DNA of 64,000 bases from CAUPWF01 sp036656795 (GTDB taxonomy: Bacteria; Bacillota; Clostridia; Lachnospirales; Lachnospiraceae): assembly GCA_036656795.1 (NCBI GenBank), contig JAVXHR010000001.1, positions 1-64,000 on the forward strand, in the 5' to 3' direction. Of the stretch, positions 62,981 to 64,000 are shown in pieces. The notes beneath the pieces are model-generated. The model was given only the letters and a program-made list of their open reading frames with translations. It was not told the DNA's origin and made no database searches. A program made the translations under genes and the position numbers. Each line of letters begins with the position of its first letter. The first letter of the stretch is position 1.

Positions 62981-63175
62981 AGAAACAACAACCTGAGATG
63001 TCCGATGCTTCCTGTATTTTGAACCTACAATACTTTAAACGGGATTCTTATATCTTCGAAATATGTCAGGCCACCTATTGCAGTGGAAGGCAGAAAAACG
63101 GATGCGGTTACCCACCTAGCTGTAGCTAGGAGTCAAAATACGGAAAACGGCATTTTGGGGGATGTACAAGAGAAA
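62981..63175 (+). ncRNA. ssrS: 6S RNA (ssrS-type)
   Basis: About 195 nt of non-coding sequence with the layout of Firmicutes 6S RNA, which binds the sigma-A holoenzyme by mimicking an open promoter. A long-range stem pairs GTATTTTGA (63014-63022) with TCAAAATAC (63133-63141). The central bubble holds GAACCTACAA on the 5' side and the small hairpin CCTAGC-TGTA-GCTAGG (63115-63130) on the 3' side. Apical elements CAGGCCACC and GGTTACCCACCT, which I recall from clostridial 6S RNAs, are also present. The ends are approximate. The rest of the gap up to 63313 has a hairpin at 63206-63246 and nothing else I can identify. Confidence 0.83.
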
Positions 63176-63205
63176 AAACGTAATGATAGATATCATGCGC
63201 AATGT

Positions 63206-63246
63206 AGAAATAGCCATATGGGCATCATGCCTGTGTGGCTATTTCT
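63206..63246 (+). terminator. Hairpin downstream of 6S RNA
   Basis: An 11-bp outer stem AGAAATAGCCA/TGGCTATTTCT and an inner GGCAT/ATGCC stem. There is no T-run. It may mark the 3' boundary of the 6S precursor transcript. Confidence 0.5.
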
Positions 63247-63313
63247 ATGTGGTGTATAAAAAGAGAAGAACTGTCATAAGATAGAAGAACAACTAGGACA
63301 AGGAGTCTTGAAT

Positions 63314-64000
63314 GTGAATAAAAATATCAGAACTAAATATGTGTATTACATTGTTTCGATTGTTGCTTGTGTGTTACTTATCGTAGGATTAATTGCAATT
63401 CTATCAGGAAATATCAAGAAGCATACATCTGTAAAGAAACCGAAAGCGAAACCACAGGTGACGGAGGAAGTAAAAGATATTCCAAACCCTGTCATTCGAG
63501 TGGTATTAAAAACAAATGGATTTCAGAATGTAGTACATACGCAAGTGCAACTAAAGGCGGAGCATGGAATTGTAATTTCTGTTGGGGACACAACGGAAGA
63601 GATTTCAGCAGGAGAAGTGGTAACAATAGCCCCTGATGATGCGAGATTTCAAAATGGCGTGATTCGGGCTACAGCTCAAGATACCAAGGGAACTGGAGAA
63701 GAAAAAATAACGATAGAAAGTTTAAAACGAGGTTATGGGGTGCCATCATATCGTGGAATCATAGAATTAAGAACTACAGCAGAGGGTATTGTAGTAGTCA
63801 ATGAACTTCCAATGGAGCAATATCTTTATGCGGTGATACCAAGTGAGATGCCTGCAGCATATGAACTGGAGGCATTGAAAACCCAGGCGGTATGTGCAAG
63901 AAGTTATGCTTATTGTCAGAGCCAGGAATTATCGTATCCCGAATATGAAGCTCATGTAGATGATAGTACAACGTATCAAGTGTATGGCAATTCGAAAGAA
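63314..64000 (+). CDS. SpoIID/LytB-domain protein (5' part, runs off the window)
   Basis: The first 229 residues of a secreted or membrane-anchored protein of the SpoIID family. An N-terminal membrane helix (about 9-32) precedes a lysine-rich stretch and a beta-rich region, then the SpoIID core with ELPMEQYLYAVIPSEMP and ALKTQAVCARSYAYC. SpoIID is a peptidoglycan lytic transglycosylase needed for engulfment during sporulation; paralogues with other roles are common in Clostridia, so the exact member is not certain. The start is GTG at 63314 with AGGAG 8 nt upstream; the ATG overlapping it is followed by a stop. The 3' end lies beyond 64000. Confidence 0.87.
   Translation, partial: MNKNIRTKYVYYIVSIVACVLLIVGLIAILSGNIKKHTSVKKPKAKPQVTEEVKDIPNPVIRVVLKTNGFQNVVHTQVQLKAEHGIVISVGDTTEEISAGEVVTIAPDDARFQNGVIRATAQDTKGTGEEKITIESLKRGYGVPSYRGIIELRTTAEGIVVVNELPMEQYLYAVIPSEMPAAYELEALKTQAVCARSYAYCQSQELSYPEYEAHVDDSTTYQVYGNSKE

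Noticed and set aside
63367..63636. 89-residue plus-strand open frame
   Set aside because: It is an out-of-frame shadow of the SpoIID-family gene, whose true frame starts at 63314 and runs to the window end.

Overview
The window looks like chromosomal DNA of a low-GC, spore-forming anaerobe of the Clostridia, most likely Lachnospiraceae. Supporting signs are AT-rich third codon positions, AGGAGG-type ribosome sites, sigma-A promoters, pyruvate phosphate dikinase together with ATP-type PEP carboxykinase, a clostridial Kdp system, FeoAB, a Firmicutes-type 6S RNA and a SpoIID-family gene. I see no prophage, insertion sequence, CRISPR array, tRNA or rRNA. The assignment rests on gene content only.

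Layout. 1-5.1 kb: HAD phosphatase, a response-regulator diguanylate cyclase, ppdK and a nicotinamidase-like hydrolase. 5.1-15.5 kb: potassium import, with a 32-residue KdpF-like peptide, kdpABC, a sodium-coupled NSS transporter, a small TPR protein and kdpDE. A near-identical 21-bp direct-repeat element precedes both kdp transcription units. 15.5-18.9 kb: nucleoside salvage (deoB, pdp, purine nucleoside phosphorylase). 19-27.5 kb: DUF2225 protein, a hybrid kinase with two solute-binding domains, free-methionine sulfoxide reductase, a PTS enzyme I, an RNA-methyltransferase-like protein and an EamA transporter.

27.6-53.9 kb is the most unusual part. An orphan PilA-like pilin is followed by a phosphorelay/c-di-GMP block: an NTF2-PAS hybrid kinase, an Hpt protein, a 1421-residue REC-GGDEF-EAL-PAS-GGDEF-REC protein and a second Hpt protein. 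Three accessory membrane or metal-dependent proteins follow. Then comes a complete type IV pilus locus: a giant 1555-residue prepilin with GLUG-like repeats, three minor pilins, pilA with its own strong promoter, pilD, pilC, a fused pilM-pilN, pilO, pilB and pilT. A sixth prepilin lies on the opposite strand just after feoAB, which has a promoter with a Fur-like box, so this pilin may be iron-regulated.

54-64 kb: feoAB, a CmpB-family membrane protein, leuCD-thrC, a small membrane protein, pckA, 6S RNA and the 5' part of a SpoIID-family gene cut by the window end.

Together these suggest a surface organelle whose assembly or use is governed by a dedicated c-di-GMP phosphorelay. That link is inferred from gene order only. 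Only one stretch exceeds 300 bases without a protein gene (62881-63313), and it holds the 6S RNA.
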